Assembly: GCF_015097055.1 (NCBI RefSeq)
Contig: NZ_AP023366.1
Span: 62,001-126,000, forward strand
Direction: 5' to 3'
Source: Effusibacillus dendaii
GTDB lineage: Bacteria; Bacillota; Bacilli; Tumebacillales; Effusibacillaceae
DNA: 64,000 nucleotides
In this document: positions 35,378 through 43,969 of the stretch, one piece after another
Numbering within the stretch: position 1 is the stretch's first letter
Layout: the number at the start of each line of letters is the position of its first letter
Position numbers and translations under genes: made by a program
The notes under the pieces: generated by a model
What the model was told of the DNA's origin: nothing
The model's database searches: none
Seen by the model: the letters and a program-made list of their open reading frames with translations, nothing else

Positions 35378-35700
35378 CAGTTCAAACCCTTGCTTTTTCC
35401 CTGCAATGAGCATTACCGGGTTCCCGCTGGAGATCTGTTCCACACAATCGGCTAATGTTTTGATGTCTTTCCCTTTCGAAACGGATAGATTCGTTTTCAG
35501 CAACTCATTAAGGTATTGTATTTCCCTGCTGTCTCCTGCATAAGCGGTGAAAGCACACAGGAATCCATTTCCTCGCTGTTGGACAGACCTTCGATATAAA
35601 TGAGAGTGGCATCTATTGTCGCTCCAATTAAAAAGGGACGAAAAACCACATCGGACCAATCTGCATAGATGGAACGGAGAACTGATATTTTGATTCAAAT
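35378..35700 (-). pseudogene. gerA-family germination receptor A-subunit, 5' piece (interrupted)
   Basis: Minus-strand frames give SIYADWSDVVFRPFLIGATI, continuing as DATLIYIEGLSNSEEMD; then, in a shifted frame, KTNLSVSKGKDIKTLADCVEQISSGNPVML ending GFEL at the element junction. This is the N-terminal cytoplasmic domain of GerA-type receptor A-subunits. There is no clean start codon in frame (a stop precedes the homology) and at least one frameshift. It is the other half of the gene interrupted by the IS607-type element. Confidence 0.7.
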
Positions 35701-35724
35701 TAGAAACCCCGATATAACTTTACC

Positions 35725-35760
35725 TAAGAAAAGAGAAGTCCGAATCATCGACTTCTCCTT
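35725..35760 (-). terminator. Terminator of ppnP
   Basis: AGAAGTC (35734-35740) and GACTTCT (35750-35756) arms. On the minus strand the hairpin is followed by CTTTTCTT. Confidence 0.65.
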
Positions 35761-35800
35761 AAGAAAATGTTAAATATTTTTTTGATCTGTTGCAAATCTA

Positions 35801-36118
35801 TTATTCTGCCACGTAGGAGCAACAGTAATCAAACACGCTGTGCACATTCAGTTTGAACTTCGAATTGGCCGGTACTTCAAACGAACCGGACCCGTCAAAC
35901 GATCTCCACTCCGACTCTCCCGGCAACAAAATATCCACTTTTCCCGCCAATACTTCCATAATTTCTTTCTCGGCCGTACCGAACTCATATTCACCCGGCA
36001 GCATGATGCCGAGCGTTTTCTTGGTGCCATCCGCAAAAAGCACCGTCCGGCTGGTCACTTTTCCATCAAAATAAATGTTTGCCTGTTTGACTACCGACAC
36101 GTTCGTAAATTGTGACAT
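35801..36118 (-). CDS. ppnP: Pyrimidine/purine nucleoside phosphorylase PpnP
   Basis: 105 aa cupin-fold protein of the PpnP/YaiE (DUF1255) family. It shows the pattern [53 protein letters not shown], and a C-terminal [23 protein letters not shown]. PpnP cleaves a wide range of nucleosides with phosphate to base and ribose-1-phosphate. The length equals that of the family. It is a single-gene transcript with its own terminator, between the gerA remnant and the Ca2+ ATPase. The family is best known from proteobacteria, so its presence in this unstable segment may reflect transfer. Confidence 0.9.
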   Translation of the reverse strand: MSQFTNVSVVKQANIYFDGKVTSRTVLFADGTKKTLGIMLPGEYEFGTAEKEIMEVLAGKVDILLPGESEWRSFDGSGSFEVPANSKFKLNVHSVFDYCCSYVAE

Positions 36119-36275
36119 TTTCTCCGCTCCCTAAAACAGTTTCCATGATTCTTTCCCATGCTACTACAACACGGAAAAAATGTCCAAGCCTGCAAGGCTT
36201 ACGGACAGGTTATTTTCACAATCGGTCAAGCATAGACATGACTAGGGACAAACGATAGAGAAGGGGTGGCACTCG

Positions 36276-39005
36276 GTGCAAAAGACCAACTGGCATTCAC
36301 TTGGCACGGCGGAATGTTTGCAGTTGCTGGACACATCCGTGAATGGCCTGACTACAGAAGAAGCGGAGCAACGACGACTTCGGTATGGGGAAAACCGTTT
36401 GTCTGAGGGGGAAAAGGTATCCTTGCTGACCCTCTTTTTAAACCAGTTCCGGGATTTTATGGTACTGGTTTTGATGGCAGCAACACTGATTTCCGGATTG
36501 CTCGGTGAATATACGGACGCAATCACTATCATTGCGATTATCATCGTAAATGGAATTCTTGGTTTCTTTCAAGAAGTGCGGGCAGAAAAATCACTGGCCT
36601 CGCTGAAGCAGTTGGCAGCTCCCTCCGCCCATACCGTTCGGGACGGGAAAAAAGTGACATTGCCGGCAGTTGAGTTGGTGCCGGGCGACATTGTTTTTTT
36701 GGAAGGGGGAGACCGTGTTCCGGCTGACGTACGGCTGCTTCGCTGTCAGTCATTTGAGGTGGAAGAATCTTCTTTAACAGGCGAATCGGTTCCCACTGTC
36801 AAAACGATTGATCCGATCGATGATCCGCTCGCCGGATTAGGCGATCGCCGCAACATGTCGTACATGGGCACGATGGCGACGAGAGGCAAAGCAGTCGGGG
36901 TTGTAACCGCAACAGGCATGGATACGGAAATGGGCATGATCGCCGATCTGATCCATTCTGCCGAAGATACGGAGACACCACTGCAGCGTCGGCTGGAACA
37001 ACTCGGCAAAGTGCTGGTCTACGTCGCGCTGTTGATTACAGCGGTCGTGGTGATAACAGGTATTCTGCACGGAAACGGCATCTATGAAATGTTTTTGGCG
37101 GGCGTTTCCCTGGCGGTTGCGGCGATTCCGGAAGGACTGCCGGCGATTGTCACCATTGCGCTCGCGCTTGGCGTGCAAAGGATGATCAAACGGAAGGCGA
37201 TTGTCCGCAAATTGCCGTCTGTCGAAACGTTGGGGTGCGCCTCTGTCATTTGTTCCGATAAAACGGGCACCTTGACGCAAAACATGATGACCGTGCAGCA
37301 GGTCTGGGTGAGTGGGCAGTTTTATGATGTAACGGGAAACGGCTGGGATCCGACCGGGGGATTTCAGTTATCCGGCAAAAAAACCGACCCGCTCAAACGG
37401 CTTGACCTCCGTCGTTTCTTGGAAATCGCAGTCCTTTGCAACAATGCCGAACTGTCGCTGGAGAAACCGTCCGGCAAACAGGACAGCCGCTGGCAGGTGG
37501 CGGGAGATCCGACAGAAGGCGCATTGCTCGTAATGGCCGCGAAAGCAAATATTTCACCGGGTACGTTGGCGGAAACGGAAGTCCGGATCGATGAACTTCC
37601 GTTTGATTCGAACCGGAAGATGATGTCGATTTTGACGCAAAATCGGACAGGTGAATACCATCTGCTTGTGAAGGGGGCGCCGGATGTACTGCTTGACCGC
37701 TGCTCCCATATTTTGGTGGATAGCAAGGTGATTCCGTTAACCAGTTCGCTGAAAAAAGCGGTCACGCAGGCAAACCTGACGATGGCGGCAGGCGCTTTGC
37801 GCAATTTGGGAATTGCGTTTCGACAAGTAAACGATTTAACGGAAATGCAGTTGCCTGATCCGGAAAGACGGCTTGTGTTTGTTGGGCTTGCGGGAATGAT
37901 TGACCCGCCGCGCCCGGAAGTGTATGAGGCGATAGCAACGTGTAAACGGGCTGGCATCAGAACGGTTATGATTACAGGCGATCATCAGGTTACGGCAGAG
38001 GCGATCGCCAGACAGATCGGAATTTTGCCGCCAAATGGGTTGGTGGTGAACGGCGCCCAACTGGAAGCGATGACAGATCGTGAATTATCAGAGAGAGTTC
38101 AGGACATTTACGTGTATGCGCGCGTTTCGCCGGAACATAAACTGCGAATTGTCAAAGCCCTGCAGAAAAACGGACACGTGGTGGCCATGACGGGGGACGG
38201 TGTGAACGATGCTCCCGCCATCAAGGCGGCCGATATCGGCATCTCCATGGGGCGCACCGGAACGGATGTGGCAAAAGAGGCGTCTGCGTTGATCTTGTCA
38301 GACGATAATTTTGCCACGATTGTGGCGGCCATTGAAGAAGGACGCAGCATATACGATAATATTCGCAAATTTATCCGCTACCTGTTGGCCTCCAATGTGG
38401 GCGAAATTTTGGTGATGTTTTTTGCGATGTTGGCAGGGCTGCCGCTGCCGCTGCTGCCGATCCAGATTTTGTGGGTGAATCTGGTGACAGACGGCTTGCC
38501 TGCCATTGCGCTCGGCATCGATCCGGCTGAGAAGAACATCATGGATAAGCGTCCGCGAAACATTAAGGAAAGCATATTTGCAAGCGGATTGGGTTGGAAA
38601 ATTTTGACTCGCGGAACACTGATCGGGATCGTGACGTTGGCTGTTTTCTGGTTTACGTACGCCAGCCAGCCGGATCAGTTGGTGAGGGCGCAAACAATGG
38701 CGTTTGCCACGCTGGTGATGGCACAGCTCATTCAGGTGTTTGACTGCCGGAGCGTAGAGGGAGGCATTTTCTCCCGCAATATCATGGAAAATCCCTGGTT
38801 GATTGGAGCCGTGGGGCTATCTACAATGCTTTTGCTCGCGGTCATTTATATTGAACCGCTGCAGCCGATTTTTAAAACGGTTCCCTTACATGTAATAGAT
38901 TGGATTATCGTACTCGTAGCGGCTGGTATTCCGACTTTCTCGCTGGCGGCCAGACGCACGGCCAACCGATTGACAAAACGGTCGAGGGTTTCATTCAATC
39001 GATAG
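36276..39005 (+). CDS. yloB: Calcium-type P-type ATPase (YloB-like, P2A)
   Basis: 909 aa, SERCA/PMCA-like architecture. Cation ATPase N-domain at the start ([20 protein letters not shown]), actuator motif TGES, M4 motif PEGLPAIV, phosphorylation site [11 protein letters not shown], nucleotide-binding KGAPD, hinge [17 protein letters not shown], and M6 [13 protein letters not shown]. The PEGLP and NLVTDGLPA pair marks Ca2+-type P2A pumps that export calcium (or manganese) at the cost of ATP. The start is GTG 36276 after GAAGGGG. In Bacillus its orthologue sits between yloA and yloC; here both neighbours are displaced by accessory DNA. A terminator follows at 39012. Confidence 0.92.
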   Translation: MQKTNWHSLGTAECLQLLDTSVNGLTTEEAEQRRLRYGENRLSEGEKVSLLTLFLNQFRDFMVLVLMAATLISGLLGEYTDAITIIAIIIVNGILGFFQEVRAEKSLASLKQLAAPSAHTVRDGKKVTLPAVELVPGDIVFLEGGDRVPADVRLLRCQSFEVEESSLTGESVPTVKTIDPIDDPLAGLGDRRNMSYMGTMATRGKAVGVVTATGMDTEMGMIADLIHSAEDTETPLQRRLEQLGKVLVYVALLITAVVVITGILHGNGIYEMFLAGVSLAVAAIPEGLPAIVTIALALGVQRMIKRKAIVRKLPSVETLGCASVICSDKTGTLTQNMMTVQQVWVSGQFYDVTGNGWDPTGGFQLSGKKTDPLKRLDLRRFLEIAVLCNNAELSLEKPSGKQDSRWQVAGDPTEGALLVMAAKANISPGTLAETEVRIDELPFDSNRKMMSILTQNRTGEYHLLVKGAPDVLLDRCSHILVDSKVIPLTSSLKKAVTQANLTMAAGALRNLGIAFRQVNDLTEMQLPDPERRLVFVGLAGMIDPPRPEVYEAIATCKRAGIRTVMITGDHQVTAEAIARQIGILPPNGLVVNGAQLEAMTDRELSERVQDIYVYARVSPEHKLRIVKALQKNGHVVAMTGDGVNDAPAIKAADIGISMGRTGTDVAKEASALILSDDNFATIVAAIEEGRSIYDNIRKFIRYLLASNVGEILVMFFAMLAGLPLPLLPIQILWVNLVTDGLPAIALGIDPAEKNIMDKRPRNIKESIFASGLGWKILTRGTLIGIVTLAVFWFTYASQPDQLVRAQTMAFATLVMAQLIQVFDCRSVEGGIFSRNIMENPWLIGAVGLSTMLLLAVIYIEPLQPIFKTVPLHVIDWIIVLVAAGIPTFSLAARRTANRLTKRSRVSFNR

Positions 39006-39011
39006 ACGCAT

Positions 39012-39045
39012 GCACCCCCTGCAGATAGCTACAGGGGGCGTTTTT
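39012..39045 (+). terminator. Terminator after the P-type ATPase gene
   Basis: GCACCCCCTG (39012-39021) pairs with CAGGGGGCG (39032-39040, one G-T pair), followed by TTTTT. Confidence 0.8.
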
Positions 39046-39183
39046 GCGTACATTCCACTTCTGGCGTTTATGTTTTTCTCACTTACGAGACAGGAGCCGT
39101 TTCATAGAGGGATTTGTCCCGCGTAACGTAAATCGTAACACTTCATGCACCTGACAAACAATGAACGAAAGGAGGTAAACTGT

Positions 39184-39360
39184 TTGGTCACGCCTGAGTA
39201 TTGCAGGCAATTTATTAACCGGCCTGTTGCCATACGTCTTAAAGACGGCGCTATTCATAGTGGAATTTTACATTTCGTCACTTCCGATGGGATTTATTTG
39301 TCCCCAATGAACGGCGCACGATTAGCAAGCACCCCTAAACACAGATACAAGCCACTCTAA
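39184..39360 (+). CDS. Small LSm-like protein, possibly spore-associated
   Basis: 58 aa from a TTG start with a strong AAAGGAGGT site 6 bp upstream. The core FINRPVAIRLKDGAIHSGIL then LHFVTSDGIYLSP is a strand-turn-strand like the Sm1 motif (rPV.i.lkdG...G.L....d.i.l). Short proteins of this kind occur in spore-formers, sometimes near spore coat genes. The convergent Tyr/His-rich gene downstream would fit such a locus. The C-terminus (GARLASTPKHRYKPL) looks abrupt, so a late truncation is possible. Confidence 0.5.
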   Translation: MVTPEYCRQFINRPVAIRLKDGAIHSGILHFVTSDGIYLSPMNGARLASTPKHRYKPL

Positions 39361-39562
39361 TGTTGAGTTATTACGGCAACTGCCTCAATGCGAATTACAT
39401 GCGCAAGAAGTATTTTGGTAGCCCTTTTGGTTTTTCCCGTTTTTTGCCCTTGCAACTTTATGGCCACTTGCATTCTGGTGGTAGAAACAATGAATCGAAG
39501 CAGGTGTTGTAATATAAAAATGGCTCAAAGGTTTCCCGGTAAAATCTAGCTGATTTTTGGTT

Positions 39563-39784
39563 CTAGTGCCAATAGGGGTGTGGATATGGCAGATATGGAT
39601 GATGGTATGGATAGTGCATATAAGGGTGATACGGATAATGGTGAACATATGGATAGGGGGCGTACGGAAATGGTCGAGGAGCAACTCCTGCTGGCATAGG
39701 TAGAGCTCCCATCGGATAAACCTGTTGTCGGTCGCTCTTTTCACTGCCATCCGTCTTTCCGGTTAAACGTTCTTCTTCTGTCAT
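39563..39784 (-). CDS. Tyr/His/Pro-rich small protein, possible spore coat protein
   Basis: 73 aa: a charged first third (MTEEERLTGKTDGSEKSDRQ) followed by a low-complexity tail of Tyr, His and Pro (PYPYVHHYPYHPYMHYPYHH, etc.). Such composition is typical of spore coat or crust proteins. GAAAGGGTG precedes the ATG. Upstream, 39792-39950 on the same strand, an open frame ending VCNVPVNQVIIQKG may be a further small gene but lacks a clear start. Function by composition only. Confidence 0.55.
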   Translation of the reverse strand: MTEEERLTGKTDGSEKSDRQQVYPMGALPMPAGVAPRPFPYAPYPYVHHYPYHPYMHYPYHHPYLPYPHPYWH

Positions 39785-40640
39785 TCGTGAATCACCCTTT
39801 CTGGATAATCACCTGATTAACAGGCACATTGCAAACTATGCTTACATCCGTAGGAGGGCGCTTGTCACCATAAAAATGTGCGTATGTACTGGTGTTGAAC
39901 ATTCCTATGGACATTATATAGAGCATACCGACTATGTTAAGAGAAAGGTGCCGCCTCTTCTCGCCAGTACGTTCCTGACCGCAAGGAGTAATAGTCGGAT
40001 CGCGGCGGCGATCCCCGTGCCGAAGAAACGGGATACATACCAGATTGCATGCGATACGTCCAACGGGCCGTAAATAGCTCGAGGAAACAAGAATTGTGCG
40101 GCAGACCCTACAAGACTGTGTAGGAGCGGGGGGAAGAATGATGGACAGATTTTTTTGCATAAAAAACCACCGTCGGGTGGTTTAAGCGGCCTATCCCATT
40201 ATCCCAGTGTGAATACGTTACCTATGCTGAACAAGCTCAATACAAATTTATGTACAGGGAGTTTTTGACAATGCTTCGTGCCGGGACCTTTTGTATGCCT
40301 CCACTTCTCCACAATTATACAAACTTTTCCACAGAAAATTGTGGAAACTTACAATTTTCGACAGAGTTCTACATTTGTTATCAGCGAACACTGGCCGTGG
40401 CTGCTTGGTCGCCCACGACATAATCTGTTAGCAAAAGAAACGTAAACGCCATTAAGATTTCCGGAATGATTTTCGCGTTTACCAATGTATCCAGCAGAAG
40501 GCGGAGACGCCGTTCCTGGTAAACAGACAGTCCATGAAGATAAAATTTTAGCATGTTTATCGGTACTAAGAGCTCCTGCGGCTGCTCATACTTACAAGGT
40601 GAGTTTTATCCATCACCTTGGGAAGGAGCCGGACGTTGTT
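39785..40640. other. Intergenic stretch, no firm gene; promoter/operator-like and DnaA-box-like sequences
   Basis: A possible small minus-strand frame occupies 39792-39950. A hairpin at 40164-40183 and a palindrome with a -10 element at 40314-40347 are listed separately. Several 9-mers resemble DnaA boxes (TTTTCCACA at 40325, TTCTCCACA at 40305). From 40485 a plus-strand frame runs into the hydrolase pseudogene, but it has no ribosome site before 40641. Confidence 0.5.
40160..40347 (-). ncRNA. Candidate minus-strand small RNA with operator-like palindrome
   Basis: Reading the minus strand, a palindrome TTTCCACA-N6-TGTGGAAA (40347-40326) lies directly upstream of an extended -10, TGTATAAT (hexamer 40319-40314). 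A terminator hairpin AAACCACC/GGTGGTTT (40183-40164), followed on that strand by TTTTTTATG, lies about 125 bp downstream. No frame with a ribosome site lies between. The -35 hexamer is poor, as in activator- or repressor-controlled promoters. Confidence 0.35.
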
Positions 40641-41386
40641 ATGATCGAGGAACGTTTTCTTTGGGATGTCGGCAAACAATGTCGTCCTGATCCTGGTACA
40701 GAGCTTTTTTATCGTTCATGCATCCCATTAAGACCACGGCTCATTCTGATAATGGTTCACGGAGCAGGTCAGCATTCCGGGCAGTTTTTTGACTCGGGGA
40801 TGTATTGCTTACAGCATGGGATCGCTTTCTACGCACTCGACCTTCGAGGATTTGGTAAGTCTTCGGGAAAGCGCGGATATGTGCGTTCGTTTTTGGAATA
40901 TCTAAATGATCTGGATCAGTTTATCGAACACATAAGAAGGAACCATCCTGCAGATCCGGTTTTTTTTGCTGGGGCACAGTCTTGGGGGGACAATCGTTAT
41001 ACGTTATGGCCAAGAACGCCAACACTGTATACAGGGAGCGATTTTGTCAGCACCGGCTTTAAAGTTGCGTTTACGTATTCCAAATTCACTCAATCATGCA
41101 GCTCATTTCCTGTCTTGGGTAACACCTTCGACTTATACAAGTGGAGTCCTATTGTTGCAACGATTCCCCGTTTTAAATCCATCTTTAACGGTAATCTATC
41201 CCCAAAACCGGATCCGTTATCCACACATGAATATTCCGTTTGCTGGTACACTGAACTGATTGTTAACGGTCATCAGAAGATAAAAAATATCTTCCGATTC
41301 CTGGTGTGAAGCATCAACTCCTGCAAGAAAACAATAAGGGGCTTGTTTATGAACAGATCTTGAATTGGTTAAACGAACGTATATAG
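40641..41386 (+). pseudogene. Frameshifted alpha/beta hydrolase, relative of the gene at 6548
   Basis: ATG 40641 opens MIEERFLWDVGKQCRPDPGT..., with IMVHGAGQHSGQFF and LDLRGFGKSSGKRGYV in frame. Near 40965 the frame shifts: the nucleophile elbow LGHSLGGTIVIRYG lies in a second frame, with ILSAPALKLRLRIP after it. Near 41210 it shifts back (DPLSTHEYSVCWYTEL), and about 60 residues, including the catalytic Asp and His, are missing before the closing LVYEQILNWLNERI. The order of motifs parallels the intact hydrolase at 6548-7357. GGAAGGAG precedes the start. No functional product is expected. Confidence 0.82.
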
Positions 41387-41390
41387 ATGG

Positions 41391-41426
41391 AAACCGCCAG
41401 TCCAAAGGGAATTGGCGGTTTGCAAA
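41391..41426 (+). terminator. Terminator after the hydrolase pseudogene
   Basis: AAACCGCCA (41391-41399) pairs with TGGCGGTTT (41413-41421). Confidence 0.7.
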
Positions 41427-41569
41427 AAAAAGAGCCCACAACAGCTAGTGGATACTTTCAATTGAACGGCAAGAACCGATCCCGGCGACGGGGGTAATAT
41501 CTCGTTGCTAATAAATTCAATAAAAAAGCCTGTAGGCCTGCTCCTTGCGGAACTTTGTCTACAGGCTGG

Positions 41570-41598
41570 AATCCTCTCTTTGAGAGGGTTCTTTTTAT
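41570..41598 (+). terminator. Terminator before yicC
   Basis: AATCCTCTC-TTT-GAGAGGGTT followed by CTTTTTATTT. Confidence 0.75.
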
Positions 41599-41710
41599 TT
41601 GAAAAAGAGATTGCCCCGTTTATTGAGATAATTCAAGAAAATTGGAGAAAAACTTGTCTAAAAGCATCGATTTGGAGTAAAATAGTAAGCACGGAAAGAA
41701 GGGGTATTCA

Positions 41711-42592
41711 TTGATTAAAAGCATGACCGGCTATGGTCGCGGCGAATCGATACAGCAAGAGTATCGGATAACAGCTGAAATAAAAGCGGTCAACCACCGG
41801 TATGCAGAAATCAATATTCGCATGCCGAGAGATCTTTCTCTTTTTGAAGAATCGGTCAAAAAGTTAATTTCCGAACAAATCCGCCGCGGTCGGGTTGAGA
41901 CGTACATAACGTTTGAACGATTGTCCGGGGGGGTGCCGGAGGTTTCGGTCAACTTGCCATTGGCACGGGAAATCAAGTCGGCTGCCGATAGATTGGCGGC
42001 GGAACTGTCGATTGAGTCGGATTTGTCGATTTCGCAGCTGCTTCAGTTTGACGGTGTAGTCGAAATGAAAGAACGCGAAGCCAACGAACAGCTTGCACAG
42101 CAGGTGTTGGTTGCCGCTGTGGCGGAAGCGGTTCGCAACCTGACCGCTATGAGGCAACGGGAGGGGGAGCAGCTGTCGGCCGATTTTTTGCAACGGCTTG
42201 ACAAACTGGCTGAGCTGGTCAAGAGGTTGACGGAAAGAAGCCCGCTTGTCGTGGCGGATTATCGGGATCGCCTGGAGAAAAGACTGCAGGAATGGATTTC
42301 CGGACAGGTGGGGTTGGACGAATCGCGATTGGCTACAGAAGTGACCCTATTTGCAGAGCGTGTCAGCATTGAGGAAGAACTGGTCCGTCTAAAAAGTCAC
42401 ATTGGGCAGTTCCAGATGGCGCTTCAATCGGATGAACCGGTCGGACGCAAACTCGATTTTCTGGTTCAGGAAATGAACCGGGAGATCAATACGGTCGGTT
42501 CCAAAGCAAATGATCTGCAGATTTCTCAATATGTAGTGGAAGCCAAAAGCATTCTGGAACAGATTCGGGAACAGGTGCAAAATGTGGAATAA
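41711..42592 (+). CDS. yicC: YicC/YloC-family endoribonuclease
   Basis: 293 aa. It opens with the family hallmark MIKSMTGYGRGE, followed by EIKAVNHRYAEINIRMPRDL; the C-terminus has the DUF1732 block KLDFLVQEMNREINTVGSKANDL. YicC-type proteins are metal-dependent RNases that act on structured RNAs. TTG 41711 has an AAGAAGGGG site 6 bp upstream. It is the first gene of the conserved yloC-remA-gmk-rpoZ run; the next gene follows after about 30 bp. Confidence 0.92.
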   Translation: MIKSMTGYGRGESIQQEYRITAEIKAVNHRYAEINIRMPRDLSLFEESVKKLISEQIRRGRVETYITFERLSGGVPEVSVNLPLAREIKSAADRLAAELSIESDLSISQLLQFDGVVEMKEREANEQLAQQVLVAAVAEAVRNLTAMRQREGEQLSADFLQRLDKLAELVKRLTERSPLVVADYRDRLEKRLQEWISGQVGLDESRLATEVTLFAERVSIEEELVRLKSHIGQFQMALQSDEPVGRKLDFLVQEMNREINTVGSKANDLQISQYVVEAKSILEQIREQVQNVE

Positions 42593-42623
42593 ACCGTGAA
42601 TTTACCATGTGGGAGGAGTTCCT

Positions 42624-42890
42624 TTGAGCATTAAGCTGATTAATATCGGATTTGGCAATATCGTGTCGGCAAATCGCATTATATCGATCGTTTCCCCAGA
42701 GTCGGCGCCTATCAAACGAATTATCCAGGAAGCGCGTGAACGAGGTATGCTGATTGACGCTACATACGGCAGACGGACGCGAGCCGTGATTATTACGGAC
42801 AGCGATCATGTGATTTTGTCAGCTGTACAGCCGGAGACGGTAGCCCACCGGCTGGTGGCCAAAGACAGTCAGCAAGACGATGAAGAATAG
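42624..42890 (+). CDS. remA: Extracellular matrix regulatory protein RemA
   Basis: 88 aa, DUF370 family. [29 protein letters not shown] and [18 protein letters not shown] are the conserved core, with the DNA-binding Arg-rich loop GRRTRA. In Bacillus RemA activates biofilm matrix and osmoprotection genes. The TTG start at 42624 is chosen because GGGAGGA lies 7 bp before it; a GTG at 42609 would place the start within the ribosome site. Located between yicC and gmk as in Bacillus. Confidence 0.92.
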   Translation: MSIKLINIGFGNIVSANRIISIVSPESAPIKRIIQEARERGMLIDATYGRRTRAVIITDSDHVILSAVQPETVAHRLVAKDSQQDDEE

Positions 42891-42900
42891 AGGGAGCTCT

Positions 42901-43536
42901 ATGATACAGAAAGGGCTGCTTGTTGTATTGTCCGGTCCGTCCGGGGCGGGGAAAGGGACGGTGTGCAAAGCGCTTTTGCCTACCATGTCAAGCCTTGGAT
43001 ATTCTGTTTCCTGCACGACCCGGCAACCGCGGGAGGGAGAGCAGGAGGGCGTCAATTATTTTTTTAAATCGAGAGAGCAATTTGAAGAGATGATTCAACA
43101 GGATGAACTCCTGGAGTGGGCTGAGGTTTACGGCAATTATTACGGAACTCCGCTTCGTTATGTGGAAGAACAGTTGGCGGCAGGTTATAACGTCCTGCTG
43201 GAAATTGATATTCAGGGTGCCTTGCAGGTCAAGAAAAAATATCCGAACGGGGTGTTTATTTTCCTGATCCCGCCATCATTGCAGGAACTGAAGCAACGCA
43301 TTCTCGGACGGGGCACGGAAACGGAAGAATCGTTTAAAGTCCGCTTCGGATCGGCTGCGGACGAAATGAAACATATCAATGATTATGATTATGTGGTGGT
43401 AAACGACCAGGTCGACGACGCGGTGGACCGCGTACGATCGATTGTGATCGCGGAGTTATGTTCCGTAAAAAGGAACCGGGAATATTACAACAATTTGATT
43501 CAGGAGGGACAAACAGATGCTGTATCCTTCAATTGA
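42901..43536 (+). CDS. gmk: Guanylate kinase
   Basis: 211 aa. P-loop LSGPSGAGKGTV near the N-terminus, GMP-binding SCTTRQPREGEQEGVNYFF, and the lid region ILGRGTETEESFKVRF. It converts GMP and ATP to GDP and ADP. ATG 42901 follows GAGGGAG; an upstream ATG at 42880 lies within remA. rpoZ starts before the gmk stop (20-bp overlap), so the two are coupled. Confidence 0.95.
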   Translation: MIQKGLLVVLSGPSGAGKGTVCKALLPTMSSLGYSVSCTTRQPREGEQEGVNYFFKSREQFEEMIQQDELLEWAEVYGNYYGTPLRYVEEQLAAGYNVLLEIDIQGALQVKKKYPNGVFIFLIPPSLQELKQRILGRGTETEESFKVRFGSAADEMKHINDYDYVVVNDQVDDAVDRVRSIVIAELCSVKRNREYYNNLIQEGQTDAVSFN

Positions 43537-43723
43537 CGAACTGATGGACAAAGCGGACAGCAAGTATTTCTTGGTAGTGGCGGCAGCCAAACGGGCGCGC
43601 CGACTGCTGACTGGCGCTGAGCCCTTGGTGCATGTGCCGACAAATAAAGAAGTGACAATTGCCTTGAATGAAATTTACCAGGAAAAAGTCCGGTTTGTTC
43701 GTACGAAAGACGGGATGAAGTAA
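43517..43723 (+). CDS. rpoZ: RNA polymerase omega subunit
   Basis: 68 aa. MLYPSIDELMDKADSKYFLVVAAAKRARRL is the conserved omega N-terminus, with the ALNEIYQEKVRF helix at the C-terminus. Omega assists assembly of beta-prime into RNA polymerase. ATG 43517 follows CAGGAGGGAC and overlaps the gmk end. A terminator follows, separating it from the repeat array and coaBC. Confidence 0.94.
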   Translation: MLYPSIDELMDKADSKYFLVVAAAKRARRLLTGAEPLVHVPTNKEVTIALNEIYQEKVRFVRTKDGMK

Positions 43724-43779
43724 CGGAAACAACCTGTATGGGTTGTTGTCTTCCTCAATGGACGATGCTTCTACCAGAG

Positions 43780-43808
43780 GTGCTTCGAATAGAAGCCTTT
43801 TTTATTTT
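43780..43808 (+). terminator. Terminator after rpoZ
   Basis: GCTTC (43788-43796 region) GAATA-GAAGC hairpin followed by CTTTTTTTATTTT. Confidence 0.75.
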
Positions 43809-43810
43809 AG

Positions 43811-43954
43811 GGTCTCGCCTTGGCGGTATAGCCGCCAGGTCTCGCTAAGCACCCAAAGGGCACAAGTCGTGCTTTGGCACCATAGGTGCCAAGTCACGCT
43901 AAGCACCCAAAGGGCACAAGTCGTGCTTTGGCACCATAGGTGCCAAGTCACGCT
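43811..43954 (+). repeat. Hairpin-linker repeat array, copy C (upstream of coaBC)
   Basis: Order: GGTCTCGCCT, hairpin GGCGGT-ATA-GCCGCC (43822-43836), GGTCTCGCT. Then twice the 54-bp unit made of AAGCACCCAAAGGGCAC, AAGTCGTGCT, hairpin GGCACC-ATA-GGTGCC and AAGTCACGCT. The last linker ends directly at the AAGGAGTGG Shine-Dalgarno of coaBC. Compared with array B the hairpin is GGCACC/GGTGCC instead of GGCATC/GATGCC: both arms differ, the pairing is kept. Confidence 0.95.
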
Positions 43955-43969
43955 AAGGAGTGGAGATGG

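Larger units (their letters stand above)
33554..35378 (-). mobile_element. IS607-type insertion element (serine recombinase + TnpB) inside a gerA-type gene
   Basis: The element carries a MerR-headed serine recombinase gene and an overlapping tnpB, both on the minus strand. Its right edge is set by the return of gerA-like sequence 4-10 bp after the tnpB stop (33557). Its left edge is set by gerA-like sequence ending near 35378, 42 bp upstream of tnpA. No terminal inverted repeats or target duplications are evident, as expected for IS607. Exact ends may differ by several bases. Confidence 0.8.
41387..41710 (+). other. Gap between the hydrolase pseudogene and yicC: terminators only
   Basis: It contains the hairpins at 41391 and 41570 and an outer inverted repeat AGCCTGTAG/CTACAGGCT (41527-41535 with 41558-41566). 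A frame at 41505-41714 spans these hairpins and is not taken as a gene. Confidence 0.5.

Noticed and set aside
33554-35378. IS200/IS605 element with TnpA Y1 transposase
   Set aside because: The recombinase is a serine enzyme with a MerR-like head, which defines IS607, not the tyrosine HUH transposase of IS200/IS605.
39385-39750. Minus-strand open frame overlapping the Tyr/His-rich gene in another frame
   Set aside because: It gives a His/Ile/Thr-rich sequence with no ribosome site. The other frame has a start with a ribosome site and a coat-like composition.
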